Source of the DNA: Micropterus salmoides
Lineage: Eukaryota; Chordata; Actinopteri; Centrarchiformes; Centrarchidae
Direction of reading: 5' to 3'
Assembly: GCF_014851395.1 (NCBI RefSeq)
Contig: NW_024042261.1
Coordinates: forward strand, 36,853,942 to 36,917,941
Length of the DNA: 64,000 nt
Shown here: one piece after another, positions 20,958 through 31,985 of the stretch
Position numbering within the stretch: position 1 is the first letter of the stretch
Layout of the letters: each line of letters opens with the position of its first letter
The notes under the pieces: model-generated
The model's input: only the letters and a program-made list of their open reading frames with translations
Told to the model about the DNA's origin: nothing
The model's database searches: none
Made by a program: the position numbers and the translations under genes

Positions 20958-22158
20958 GTCATGTTGTTGTTATGCGATGGCCTCTCTGACCTCTTGGGTG
21001 ATCCAATGCCACTGGGTTCACTACATCAGGGGGCATCGGCAGCTGCCATGGTGCTCTTTGTAGTGGTAGTAGTGGTAATAGTGGCGATGTTAATGCAGCG
21101 CCACACATGTTGCCACCACCTCAAAAGCTCACTCTGGACATACCCGCAATCCTTTAAAGCAAGCATAGTGTGCTTGAATGACCCCAAATGTCATCTCTAT
21201 CCTGACCCTTGTCTTGTTATATTTTCTTTGTTCCCTTGTTTGTGGGTCATGGTAGGGGGTCATCAGACACCACAGACATGAGTAGGCCGTCAATACACCC
21301 TTTGAACGATAGAAAGAAATTGTCACAATACAGCATGATGCGTGCAATATAGGGTGGTGGTGGTCTTACCCTGTTCCAATCTCTGACTGGATTCCCAAAA
21401 TATGTGAGAATTGTGCACTGAACCAGGCCACCTACCCTCCAGGCTGGTCACCATTAAATGGTGATCACATGTCATCGAGGATTTCAGACCATTTTATAAC
21501 ACTAGCATTGTAAGAAAATCACCACCTAATGTGTCTTCAATTGTCTTGAATATAAGTGTTAAGGACAAAAAATTAGCCTACATGTCAGATCAAATATCTG
21601 AACATTGATGCTGTGAAATAATTTCCGTTTTCGTTAATGGGAGGTGTATGCAGTCAATCACACCAGTCATCTGTAGCATTCCTATGGACAAAATGTGAAA
21701 ATGTGTTCTGTAATGTGTTCTGTATATAGGCATAGCCTATGCATATTTAAAATACACCAAGTATTGTCATATTGCAAATTACCTGTGATCGCATAAAAAG
21801 CCTCTTTGATCTTTGAAATGCTTAAATGGCATCCAGCAGTTTAGAGAGATTAAGTAACACCTTGCGCACTGCACAGCGTAAAGTATTCTTGCTCAGATGT
21901 TCAGCATCACAGATGGAATACATAAAGTGTGTGCTGGCAAAATATCTCATACTAATGCACACTGTCCAACAGTGAGGGAATTACTCCGCTGGCAAAGATA
22001 CTGAGTTCCTTCAGATGAAAATCGATCTCTTTCATAGAGAACATCATCAGGGGAAGCTAGAGGGTTCTGACGGTACCTAAACACACACCCTCACCCCGAG
22101 GAGTATGCCTCTCACAATCTGTGTGACAAAATCGAACGGTCTACCAAATGTACTGGCA
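20958..22158 (-). pseudogene. Harbinger DDE transposase of H2, multiply frameshifted
   Basis: About 1.2 kb, close to the size of a full Harbinger transposase gene, reading leftward. Near the N-terminus: 'NPLASPDDVLYERDRFSSEG' (about 22030-22080). Mid-part phrases resemble 'SICDAEHLSKNT'. Near 21640-21680 'TGVIDCIHLP' gives the first catalytic Asp. 'GRWPGSVHNSHIFWES' (about 21387-21434) corresponds to the second acid block, where the usual Asp is Asn. 'KTRVRIEMTFGVIQA' near 21215 has the final Glu, followed by 'CFKGLRVCPE'. The C-terminus includes 'CVALH' and a CCA/CTA-rich expansion near 21050. Many stops and frame changes show it is inactive. Confidence 0.75.
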
Positions 22159-22362
22159 TTTTCTCAACAAGATTGTGAGCAGAGGTGCGGTGCTTAGATA
22201 GGGTAACCTTGAGTTAACCACAAAGATAACCTGCTCTGAGCAGTTTAGAGATAGAGATCTCCACCTTCCGGGGATAAGGGTTTATCAGGATGTTACACCC
22301 AACATCACAAAGTTACTCCTGTGGTTACCTGGATAAGCCAGTTAACGTAGGACAGGCCACTG

Positions 22363-22699
22363 GTGTCCCGCTAGCGAGATCTGTTGAAAATGTGGTAGGA
22401 AAATATGTAAGGCGTTCAGGACAGGTAAGGATAACATACCATGCTAACATGCTAAACACAAACATAATCTAACAAGGAGTAATGACACAAACACACAGAG
22501 AGCAGGGGGTAAAACAGGTCTGTTAGAGCGAGGCAGGAGGAGGGACAGAAGAGGAGGAAAAGGTTAAGTGGAGGGTAAATTAAACACCTGACACTCCAGC
22601 TGTTCAATTCACAGCAGTGCTTCTATGTCCTGCTCACATTCTCTGTTTTCCTCTTAGTGATACACAGACTGGTTGACCCAGTGATCCTTAAAGTATGGT
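22363..22699. other. Unique DNA with purine-rich stretch
   Basis: About 22495-22580 is rich in GGAGGA/AGAGGAGG. No gene is seen. Confidence 0.5.
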
Positions 22700-23405
22700 G
22701 ATCAAAGCAATTATAGTTACGTTACTCTTTACGTTACGTATATTACTTTCACCCCCAACCAGCCCAAACAAAGCAGTCTCTCCCCACTTTATGACTAATA
22801 GCGTATTCATAGCAGCAGCGAGGAGAGTGTTTTTTTACAAAACATATGGTTTAACGGCGCTGGCTGAAATAAAATAAATAAATAAATAAAAAAACTTTTG
22901 AACTACTGTTTTTCTGCACATTTATTTATAAGATCAGTATTCAGTGCTTTTACAAAACGTTAACTTTGCTTAACACCATTTTCTCCCGATGAGTCCAAGC
23001 ATCACTGGCAGCAGAGTTCCACATTGCTGTGCTGCTTTAGCAGATGCTTCAATAAATCAGATGTAGAATTGTTTGCGCTCGAAAGCTTTTTGCTGGTCGC
23101 ACAGAGTTTACAACGGACGACAATGTTCTTTGCATCTTAGACTGTGACACAATAATGGCAGCAGCTACTTACAGCTGTGGAAAGAACGACTCTCTCCCTT
23201 GTTGTCCGGTCTTCCATTTGTTTTTTGGCTAACAGCTAACTTGAACAACATAATGTCCGGTGCTGCTGACCTGCCGTGTAGTCGTGCAATCACGTCAGAA
23301 TGGTGCGTTCAGTAACGCAGCATTACTTGGATTAGTAAATGTAATAATATTACCGTCACACTACTATTTACTGGGAAAAGTAATATTACAGTAACCCACC
23401 CACAC
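22700..23405 (-). mobile_element. hAT-like transposon relic, copy A
   Basis: It matches copy B (62035-62876) in the same orientation over about 700 bp; shared phrases include 'CTTTAGCAGATGCTT', 'GAAAGCTTTTTGCTGGT', 'GACTGTGACACAATAATGG' and 'GTCCGGTGCTGCTGACCTGC'. The right end 'AACCCACCCACACC' is a mutated version of the hAT end seen in copy B. The left end is truncated. It carries a BED-finger coding remnant on the minus strand. Confidence 0.7.
23026..23136 (-). pseudogene. BED-type zinc finger of a hAT transposase, in frame
   Basis: On the minus strand the frame reads 'VVRCKLCATSKKLSS' then 'ANNSTSDLLKHLLKQHS'. The Cys-x2-Cys pair and His-x4-His pair of a BED zinc finger are all present, with the Ser/Thr-Asn-rich linker typical of hAT transposases. 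BED fingers bind the transposon ends. The frame is open across this finger, but I see no downstream catalytic domain, so only the DNA-binding part survives. There is no start codon nearby in frame. Confidence 0.65.
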
Positions 23406-24818
23406 CTTGGGGTCCAACCACTAATTCTTTCAGTATGTAGTACACGGTACAAGGAAGGTTAATTTGTCACAATACAACAGGTTGTAAAGTGAAATTGAGT
23501 TCCCTTCTGCTACATAGCAGACAATATGCAGCAATATAAAAGCAATTACAAAAGTGGTAAACAGAAATAAAAAAACTATTTAGTGGAGCAGTGCTGAGGA
23601 TGAATTTGAGTTTAAAAGTCTCATAGCTTGGGGAAAAAAGCTGCTCTGCAGTCTGGTACCAGTGTATATACCTATTTGAGATAAAGGGACAAATAGCAAT
23701 AGTACATGATAATTTAATATAAATAAATAAAGGAGCCAAAACATAAAGCAAAAATTACAGAAAGGGAATAGACATCAGCCTTGTGTATCAATCCAGTTGA
23801 ACTAAAAGGTTTTAAAAAAAAGGAGTACAAATACAGAAAAGACAAGCCATTACAACTATAAAACAAATGTCTGACTCCTGGAAAGATTTAATTGTATTTT
23901 AGCTCACTCAGTTCACCTTATTAAACCTAGGTGTGTATGTTGTTTGAAACTCAACTGTTGGTACGATAAGCTGTGCAGTACGACGCTTCATTTTACGAGA
24001 TGCAAGGCTGAATGGGAAAACGCTCCCTTTTCATTTCAGCTCCCATGTCAGTCAAACTGGCTGTTCACAACAGATGCTTAATGGTTTATTTTCCAGAGCC
24101 GTGAGCACAATCCTCAGAAGCTCCGTGGAAATTAGCCAGCTAGTTAGTTGAGACACACTGAGACACTTCATTGTCAACCCTGCATTGTTAAAAAAGGGAG
24201 TAAAAAACTGTGGTGGTGGTTGCAAACGTCATTTGTGAGTTAATCTAGCACACATTTAACCCCGTTGTAATATTACTACCATATTGTCGCCATGTCCTGC
24301 ACGTGTTGTTTTCAAACGTTTGTGTCTTTGTGCTTTAAAAAATATGTCGGCTATCAAAAACCACCCTTCGAAGCGTTCATGTTTTTGTTTAACAGAATCG
24401 AATCAAAGGGGATTTAATGCAGTTTTATTTTTACCATGAGCAACAGAAAAAGTTCATTAAATGTCAAAAGGAAAAACAGACCACCACAAAGTAAATAAAT
24501 AAATAAAATGCATGTTTGCTCAAGTATGTTCCTCCTCCAAACCTTTGGCAGCAGTTACAGCTTTGAGTCTGTGTCAGATTAAATAAGTTTCTAATCTGGT
24601 TGGCCAGATTAAGACAACCACAATTTTCAGTAGTTTCCCGAATAATTACGAGTTCAATAATCACTTTTAAATAAGTACTGCATAAATGTTTAATTACATT
24701 ATTCAAATGTTTATTATAGTTCATGTCCAGTTTTGTGTATGGCTCTGTTTGTCAACAGATTGTAGCATATTAGCATACCTCTAATATTTATATTTAAAAA
24801 CTTTATCAGAAAGTTTTT

Positions 24819-24819
<1 letters not shown>
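23406..24819. other. Unique DNA; possible repeat scrap near 23.6 kb
   Basis: The phrase 'AGCTTGGGGAAAAAAGCTGC' (about 23626-23645) resembles a dispersed fish repeat. No gene is visible. Confidence 0.4.

Positions 24820-24889
<70 letters not shown>
24820..24889. repeat. (CA)35 microsatellite
   Basis: An uninterrupted 70-bp CA tract. Confidence 0.97.
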
Positions 24890-24891
<2 letters not shown>

Positions 24892-25267
24892 CATCTTTGA
24901 AGAACAGGGGAGCTGTGAAGGGCAGAAACTTGAAAGCACTGATCTAAGAAGGACAACTGGCTGGAAGGACAAAGTAACCTTTCGGTTCAGGAGCCTCAAG
25001 ACAATTTGAGCCAAAACAAATCATATTATGATTTCACAGCTGCTCACTGATCATTTCTTTTGGATTACTCAACAGAACATACACATCACACCACCACATC
25101 AGTTTTGTCCATTAGCAGTTTCTCCAAACACGAACACAGTTTACATTTGAGCACAGACAGAGAGAGATAGCAGTGTTGACTGATGATTGACAAATATAAT
25201 ATAAGCACAAATTAATGTTTACACTTATTTGCTTACTCTGCCCTGTTTTGTCTTTTCTCTATAGGAT

Positions 25268-25269
<2 letters not shown>

Positions 25270-25317
<48 letters not shown>
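25270..25317. repeat. (CA)24 microsatellite
   Basis: An uninterrupted 48-bp CA tract. Confidence 0.97.
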
Positions 25318-25323
<6 letters not shown>

Positions 25324-26747
25324 TGGAGTCTCTGGAGGATGATGTCAGTGTTTTAAGCTTAACATTAACTCTGTAGGCCCACTCTGCATGAAAGTTGTGT
25401 TGTCAGTACGTTGGCTATTTGAAAGCTCCATTCTAACAGCCAGGACTGACTGCAAGGGCCGATCAAGCCACTGCAGGCAGAAAGGGAGGGCCAATAACAC
25501 ACCTGACAGATCTTGTATGTTTGTATGTGATTGTCTTTGTCGATTCATTTTGTCCTGCTATCTTCAAATTTTGGATACATTAAAAATCTGATATTGCACA
25601 TACGCTTATTGATGTTAATGAGCTTTGACATGTTGGCATACTTGTCACGCTGACAATAAAGCAAACTAATTAACTTCCTCCACATCAAACAAAAATATAA
25701 CTACATGAAAAGCGGAAAGTCTCCTTTGAGAATTGATTAGTAGGTAAGGCTGTTACTTCTTGTCAGGTAACAGCCATATTTCATGCTTGAATTTTAAGGC
25801 AAAAACAAAGAAAATGCTTCTTTTTTTTTTTTAAGATTCCAATATTGGACATGTAAAATTCCTGCTGTAGAGTATTTTAGAAATATCTTACAGAAACATT
25901 TTAGAAAGTCTGAAGTCACTTTTCAATTATTTGTGTAACAAAACGACTGACTGTGCCAAGCTTGTGGCTACATTTTCTCAACACATACATTTCCATCACT
26001 GTTTCAGAAAATTCCTTTTAATGACAAAGAAATGCCACTTCAAGAGTGTGTGAAACTTTCTCAAAGCTTTGGAATTTGCCATTTCCCCTCCACTTTTCCG
26101 AATTCGCAAATCATAATTGGCAAAAAATTCCTTGGATGGAAACCAAGCGACAGGCAGAGAAAAAGAGAATCTCAGAAAGAAAAGGAGAGATAACTTGAAA
26201 TGTGGAGAGAGGGGAAAACGGGGAGAATCTGAAGCATCTGAGAGTTGGACCGGCTAATTAATTTCCCAGTAGTGCAGCACATTTGCTGGAGGCCATGTAA
26301 ACACTCCCCTCCCCTCTGTAGCATGGCTTTTAAAGGGATCAGCTGTCTATTTAGCTACAGATTATCGCTCTGTGGGTTTATCTCCTATCCTGAGTGCAGA
26401 GGAGAAGGAAGATGAGGACAATGGTACAGAGGGGAAAAGGGAGATAAGAAACTAGAAAAGGAGGAGATGTGAGGAGGGAGACATGTGAAGGAGAGAATGG
26501 AGAATAAAGCAGGAAAGAAATAAAAAATACAAAAGAGAAAATACAAAAGAAACAGAATAAAAAAAATCGAAAAGAAGAGTGAGGTAAGGGGTTGGGTGGG
26601 TGGGGATGGATACGTCATGATGTTCAGATAATGATGGCTCAGCAGTATGATAGTAGTAGTATATAGTAGCAGTAGTATTTAGTACCCGCTTAATAGGGCC
26701 CCCGCCAATTAGTTTTTTCAAGGGTATTCCCTGTGTGGTTCTGCTAA
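25318..26747. other. Unique DNA; strand-asymmetric purine tract at 26.15-26.6 kb
   Basis: From about 26150 to 26600 the plus strand is strongly purine-rich (AGAGAAAAAG, GGAGAGGAAA types). This makes long Phe/Leu/Ser-rich minus-strand frames that I regard as artefacts. No gene is seen. Confidence 0.5.
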
Positions 26748-26915
26748 AAATGAACCCTGGTGCATTTGCCCAGTTAGTATGGTTCATTTGGGCTGATGTG
26801 AAAGTTGCAATAGAACTCTTGTGCGGACCAAACAAATGCGTCAAGACAGCTTTAAAAGGCTCACTTCTAAACCGGCTCTGGTGCCGTGTGCTTGTGATTT
26901 GAAAGCAAGCAAACC
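26748..26915 (+). repeat. Dispersed fish repeat (probable non-autonomous DNA element)
   Basis: The phrases 'GGTTCATTTGGGCTGATGTG', 'TGCGGACCAAACAAATGCG' and 'GGCTCTGGTGCCGTG' match a repeat I recognise from teleost genomes. Ends and class are not clear from this copy. Confidence 0.4.
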
Positions 26916-28305
26916 AACCACAGAATTTTACGATAGCAGATATGTGATTTTAGCATCATTTCCAAACCTAAACTATAAATAAATCCATCTGATAATCGTG
27001 AAATGTGTTCAGGAGTGATCTTACAATTAATTTGTATAAGCCATGTATAGATATTAATGCAAATCATGCATGTCCATCAGCCTGTACTGGATGGAAATGA
27101 ATGGAAATGATAGGCCTGATTTTTCATATTAACCTTAACTCCCAAACAAGAAACTGAAAATGAATGTCAGTAAAATATAAATTAACACATAATATAATTT
27201 CCTATGACAATTTAGGCTAAATGATGGGCTTACGTTCAATGAGAACATAAATGTATTTGGGAAAATGTCTGAAGATTGGGTGCCACACTAATGTAATGTT
27301 GAGTTAAAATATCTTTATTTGGGGTCTTTTCCAAGCAAATGTTGATATATGTTGTTGGGAATCTGGTAGGGCATGTTTGGTTATTAGCAAACATAAAAGA
27401 CATTTCTTAATATCAGTAAAGTAATATCACTAAAACTAACTAATGAAGACTACTTACTACAGGGCATCACCCTGGAGACATGAATACAGGTTTCAGAACT
27501 CTGTAAAGCTAGGTAATGCACACGAGACAATCTGGCAGTGTGTGGGTGGAAATGGGCCAGTAAAAAAATACTGAGGGACTAATAAGGGAATGTGATGCAT
27601 GTGAGGAGATTGGCGGGAAAGCTCAAGTCAGGTGAATGGTGGAATGGGGTAATTGAAGGGTGGGAGAGAGTAGCAGGATCTTCCACTACAGAACAGTTAG
27701 AGACATGATGTGAGAAGCCGAGCAGGAAATGTGAAAAGATGACTAATGACTGAGTGGAGTTGTGACAGCAGTGGCAGAAAACAGTATAGTGCCATGGAAC
27801 CAATACAAACAATGAAATGTACTAAGCAGGAAAGCACACAACAGTAAACAGGAAATGTTATTTCCAACAGCAAAGAAAAAAATCACTACAATGAAGCTCA
27901 GGATAACATAACACAGCTGTTCCTACAGCTGTAAACCCAGTGTTTCCCCTTTATTCATTCCAGAGCAGTGGTGCGCCCGGAGCCGCATTATGCATAGCGA
28001 GTTTTGTCCGAGCAGCATAAAGCGAAGGTGAATGCGAGCGGAGGAAAATATTCTGGCACTAAATGTATGCGTCGGTTATATTGTGTCATAAAACAAATGT
28101 TCAGCTTCTCAAGAACACGAAAAGTCCATCTATTGTTTATCAAACTGATGGAAAAGTGAAGCCGGTTTGGCTAGCAAACATCTTCCCTTCCCTTTAGACT
28201 GCAGTCTGCTATGTAACTTAACATTAGCTCAATTTATAGAAAGTACCAGGTAGCTGCATTTCATTACTTGTCCAGTGTTGACATCAGGTACGAGCTTAAA
28301 CTAAA
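26916..28305. other. Unique DNA, no gene seen
   Basis: There is nothing recognisable up to the H3 duplication. Confidence 0.5.
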
Positions 28306-28514
28306 CTGGGGCCTGTACCACGAAGCGAGTTCAACATACCCAGGATACCTCTGAGTTACTTGGCCTAACCAACCCTAACAATCGCGGTCGGGATAAGCGG
28401 TACCACAAAGCTGGTTATGAACTCGGTAAGTAAACCCATGGTTTCCCAATCCAGCCATGAGCGCATTGACATAGAAGAGGTGGTGTTAGCAGCAGATGAC
28501 CAATCGCAGACATG

Positions 28515-28653
28515 AACAAGTCTACTGGCAGCAGAGTGTCCTATTTTACAAACGAGCAAACTGTAACACTACAGAAATGCGACATAGGCCTAACTAGCAC
28601 GGCGGCAGCTGACACATGCAGGGAGACAGAAACCAACAGTGTGAATGCCTAAA
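28515..28653 (+). pseudogene. Degenerate MYB/SANT-like exon of H3
   Basis: One plus-strand frame reads 'SRVSYFTNEQTVTLQKCD' and, after a gap relative to the family, 'STAAADTCRETETNSVNA' followed by TAA. These align piecewise with the start and end of the Harbinger MYB-like exon (compare 'KSNTVAANKAREACW' in H2). The middle helix is deleted. The base context after the last codon resembles a splice donor with its G changed. Confidence 0.45.
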
Positions 28654-28749
28654 TGAACAGGCGTAGTCTATAATAATGCGTTGATTACATGTGTTCTTAT
28701 GAGCTGTATGAAAATATCAGCCTTATTCTTTCTGCTCGGATGTGTCGGC

Positions 28750-28990
28750 ATTTACACATTAAAAGACTCAGGCGCTGATTAAGTGGTCGTTCCACCCCAC
28801 TTTAAAAACTTCTGGTCACTTAAAAAATGAGATTAATTTATTTAACACACTCAAAAGTGTTCCAAACATTGTTCTAAATTAACTTCATAAAGCAATGACA
28901 AAAAATCCATTCATGCCATAAAATGTGCTCAAATAGTGGCTGAAAGACTGAATCTCAACATTTAAGCTACTGAAAACTCACCTCAATAAC
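28750..28990 (+). repeat. Block shared with H2, in opposite orientation
   Basis: It contains 'CACACTCAAAAGTGTTCC', 'AAACATTGTTCTAAATTA' and 'GCTCAAATAGTGGCTGAAAG'. It matches the reverse complement of 20085-20325. Confidence 0.7.
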
Positions 28991-29617
28991 TGCGCCCACA
29001 TCGCAAAAGATGGGGAGGTAGGCTACATGATCAGTCTCTCTAGTAGGCCTATAAGAAAGCTATACTAACATAAGAAAAATAAAACCCATTAATTTTAACG
29101 GCTGCGTCAGGCTGTGTGAAACAGACTGGGAACAAATAAAAAATATTAAACACATTTCAAAGCAGTAAGTAGGTTGATCCTACTGTAAAAACCTGTAGAC
29201 AACAATAGCCTGAAGCTGATAATGAGTAAAGATTACTACCGTAATCCCTTTCCCCCACCACTCCGCCACCCGCCCTGCACCGCCACTATCCGTTCAAAAC
29301 ATAGTCAGACTTGCCACCAGCAACATTGCCCAGCAACATTGCTCAAAAAAGTTGCCCCGTGTATCAACGGCTTTTAATCAGTCTCTGTAGGATGATATCG
29401 CTTTAGTCTACAAGAGTTTCTCAGTATCACTGCAGCAAACATAAAACAGTCTGTGGGATTTCCTACAGATGGTGATGTAATTTTCCAAGAGAGCTGATTG
29501 GTCAGTAGGCGGCGTTTTCATAGAGTTCAGCATAAGTTACCATGGAGATCTACCTTCGTGGTACTGAAAACCCAGGGTAAACCCCGAAGTTATCCTGCTT
29601 CATGGTACAGGCCCCTG

Positions 29618-30746
29618 GTGTAATCTACAGCTCTGTCTAGCATACATACTGGTACATCATAGGCCCAATAGTTAAATTTTTCAGCTTTTAGATGAGTCTG
29701 ACAACTGGTTGTTAAAGAAAGCATGAACAATCCTATCTATAATGAGTGAGGTCTTATTAACAGGATCCCTGCAGAGATATATGTACACACAAATAAATAA
29801 AAAATATAGTTTAGGAGGTGAGCCCCAAAACAGCTTGGTGCCTTGCCATGATGTAACATCATTTTGGAGAGCATCAAAACTAACTGAATTACTTTTCCCA
29901 AATCTAATGGTTGTACCCCCTTCTCAGTGGACTTCTTTAGAGAGATCAATCCTTATGCTTTTTGGATGTGGTTTATTTATGGTCTGATCTAGATTTTACT
30001 ATTAACTATTTGTTCACAGATGTGGTAAAAATAATGGCCCACAATTATGTGAAATTGCATATTTGTCTATGGAAAAAGTACACTTTTTGGGGGGAGGACC
30101 CCCCACCACTACCCCACCACCAAAATGTGCGCTTCCCTCTTGGTAGTGATTTAATGAGTTCAGTCAATTGGGGTAATCCGGCAGAGTCCTCCAGGCTCAG
30201 ATACTGATGGAGGCATTGGTACACTCAGCGGGTTCAACAGCAAAGCTGGTCCTCGGGCCCCTGTGGAGGAAAACAGTGGAGTTGACTTAATGGCAAGAGA
30301 GTGAAGTCCAAATGTTTTCCTTTTCTCCTGTAAGGAACACGCTTAAATCAGTACCTCCTTTGTGCAAGTTAATGAGATTGTTAAGTGTATTATGCCTTCA
30401 TTCAGTCTGTTTCTCATCCTGCGAGTTAATACTTCACCTAGGCGAACTTAAAGTTAAACATTGACTCAGTTGAAGCACCTCCTGTAGTGACTGACATCAC
30501 AGTAAAGGCAAGGTAGAAACAGGTCTTATAGGCTTGGTGATGACCGCCTAATAGGAATCTTCTTGCCCTCCCCTGGGGCTTGTCCAGAACGAATCCTGGA
30601 TTTGGATTCAAACTTAAAGGTGGCCCATTATACCACATATCCAGCCCTATATTATAGTTCTGTGACTTCAGCTTTGCATGATTCAAAGTTAAAATTTTCT
30701 ATCTTATACTCTTTTTAAGCTGCCTGAGGGAATTTGGGACTGTTTC
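29618..30746. other. Unique DNA, no gene seen
   Basis: Open frames at 29742-29987, 29962-30207 and 30438-30686 lack any recognisable domain. Confidence 0.5.
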
Positions 30747-30804
30747 TTTGTTAAGAGCAACTCAAAGTAAAGGAGTGTTCAGACTTTGAGTTTCTCTTAA
30801 CAAA
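30747..30804. repeat. Strong 21-bp hairpin
   Basis: The left arm 30747-30767 and right arm 30784-30804 are reverse complements at 20 of 21 positions around a 16-base loop. The arms contain 'TTTGTTAAGAG' and 'CTCAAAG'. It may be the remnant of a small inverted-repeat element or a structured transcript. No second copy was noticed. Confidence 0.75.
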
Positions 30805-30948
30805 AAAACAGTGGTTAGCGGTTAATCTGACTTGCTCTTTGACAGAATGAGCTAGTGTGTGGTATAGTTGCTGATTGGAGTTTGGGAGCGTGGCTGAACA
30901 AACAGGAGTGAGTCCAGTCAGGCCGGTAGTTCCAAATGTGCTTCTACA

Positions 30949-31347
30949 TTACTTATGTGTTGCCTTTCCAAAAAACATCCGTTTAATAGGTAGGTTGAGA
31001 ATGAATCCTATTTCCAGGTTCTTGGGGTCTACGGAAATGGGCATTGCACTACCAAGAATATACTGTTCCCACCTCCGTGGAAACTGCCTCTCCTCGTGTG
31101 AGTAGGAACAGCTTGTAGAGTTTGATCTTTTTATGGGGTATATTCCATTCCCACTCCAAATGCCAAAGATTGTAGCGACGACCTTGAGTTTCCTGACAGG
31201 GTGCACAAGCATTTCCATGCCGGTTACATGTACTTCCTGATCTCGTTCATAGTTATCTTCATACAGCGAGTACACCTCCTGCAGAGTTTGACAAAGTGCT
31301 GAGTAGTGGTCTTGAGTCCCAGGAGGGAGCGTTTGACATGGATACAT
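30949..31347 (-). other. Unassigned 132-codon open frame
   Basis: An ATG-started minus-strand frame with a protein-like mix of residues ('LQEVYSLYEDNYERDQEV', 'KLKVVATIFGIWSGNGIY'). It has no low-complexity or repeat-derived bias, no signal peptide and no membrane segment. I do not recognise a family. It ends just before a LINE fragment on the other strand, so it may be part of an unknown mobile element, or chance. No splice or promoter evidence was found. Confidence 0.15.
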
Positions 31348-31404
31348 TTAGCTGTGGTCTTTCAGACAAGCTTGAGTTTCTCATGCGACGAATCATGAGG
31401 TACG

Positions 31405-31985
31405 TCAAGGAGGCAGACCTGGTAAACCCGAACGTGTAGTGAGGGTGAACTGGGAACATCTGGCTGAAGCCCTCGTCCGCAAGGTCTTCAACTCCTACGG
31501 AATTATTTCTCAGGCGTCATAGGGGAGGTTCGGGACGTGGCATCTGAGTTTGCTTTGTTCAAAGCCTCTATTTTTGTGCTTGCTGCTTGGAGTTGTGGTC
31601 AGAAAGTCGGAATTGCCTGTCGTGGCAGCAACCTTAGAGGCTTAAGCTGATGATACACAGGGCAACGAGGCTGTCAAGCTGAAGAAGGAGGCTTTTCGTG
31701 CTAAATTGGCCTGTGGGGGTACTGTTGAAGTGCTACGAGCCATCCAACCTTTGTATAACGAAAGTGAGAGCTGCTGCTTCTAAGTCAAAAGAGCCAGTTG
31801 AGGTGATTCGGGCATCTGATCAAGATGTCTCCTGAGCACCTTCTTTTGGAGGTTTTGCGCCATGTCTAAGTGGTACAGGGAACAGAACTTGCTGGAGAGA
31901 TTATATAGCGCCTCTGGCTTGGGAAAACCTCGAGACCTTGCATAGCCTGCTAAGAAAATCAATTGATTGAATGGATGGCATAATA
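31405..31985 (+). mobile_element. LINE fragment with internal deletion (linker joined to C-terminus)
   Basis: From 31408 the plus strand reads 'GGRPGKPERVVRVNWEHLAE' and 'VRKVFNSY'. After frameshifts come 'NEAVKLKKEAFRAKLACGG' (about 31668-31724) and then, near 31785-31860, DNA matching the C-terminal '...RFGHLTRMPPG...' region of the same LINE type. The reverse transcriptase between these parts, over 1 kb in full elements, is absent; the junction is about 31730-31745. The element ends in 'ATTGAATGGATGG', a typical tail. This family differs from the L2-like LINE at 0.9 kb. Confidence 0.65.

Larger units (their letters stand above)
19214..22359. mobile_element. PIF/Harbinger transposon H2, near full length, with CTG duplication
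   Basis: The left end 'GGCCTGTCCTATGAAGG' and the reverse complement of the right end 'GGCCTGTCCTACG' form the terminal inverted repeat. The element is bounded by identical CTG triplets at 19211-19213 and 22360-22362, the CWG-type duplication of Harbinger elements. It carries a MYB-like gene remnant on the plus strand at the left and a long transposase pseudogene on the minus strand at the right. A foldback element (19402-19812) sits inside. This is the longest Harbinger copy in the window. Confidence 0.8.
28309..29614 (+). mobile_element. PIF/Harbinger transposon H3, non-autonomous, with CTG duplication
   Basis: The left end 'GGGCCTGTACCACGAAGC' and the reverse complement of the right end 'GGGCCTGTACCATGAAGC' match at 17 of 18 positions. 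Both flanks are CTG (28306-28308 and 29615-29617), an exact 3-bp duplication. At 1306 bp it is too short for both genes; a MYB-like remnant is near the left end and no transposase is visible. Of the three Harbinger copies this one has the cleanest ends. Confidence 0.85.

Noticed and set aside
22585..22859. Host exon upstream of the hAT relic
   Set aside because: The frames run into the hAT sequence and show no splice sites or domain.
24714..25014. Minus-strand frames with long CVCV tracts
   Set aside because: Produced by the (CA)n tract at 24820-24889.
26385..26844. Phe/Leu/Ser-rich minus-strand membrane-like frames
   Set aside because: They lie over a purine-rich strand; hydrophobic runs follow from base bias and no start or splice context supports a gene.
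28365..28559. 64-codon minus-strand frame in H3
   Set aside because: The opposite strand carries the MYB-like remnant, and this frame has no Harbinger motif.
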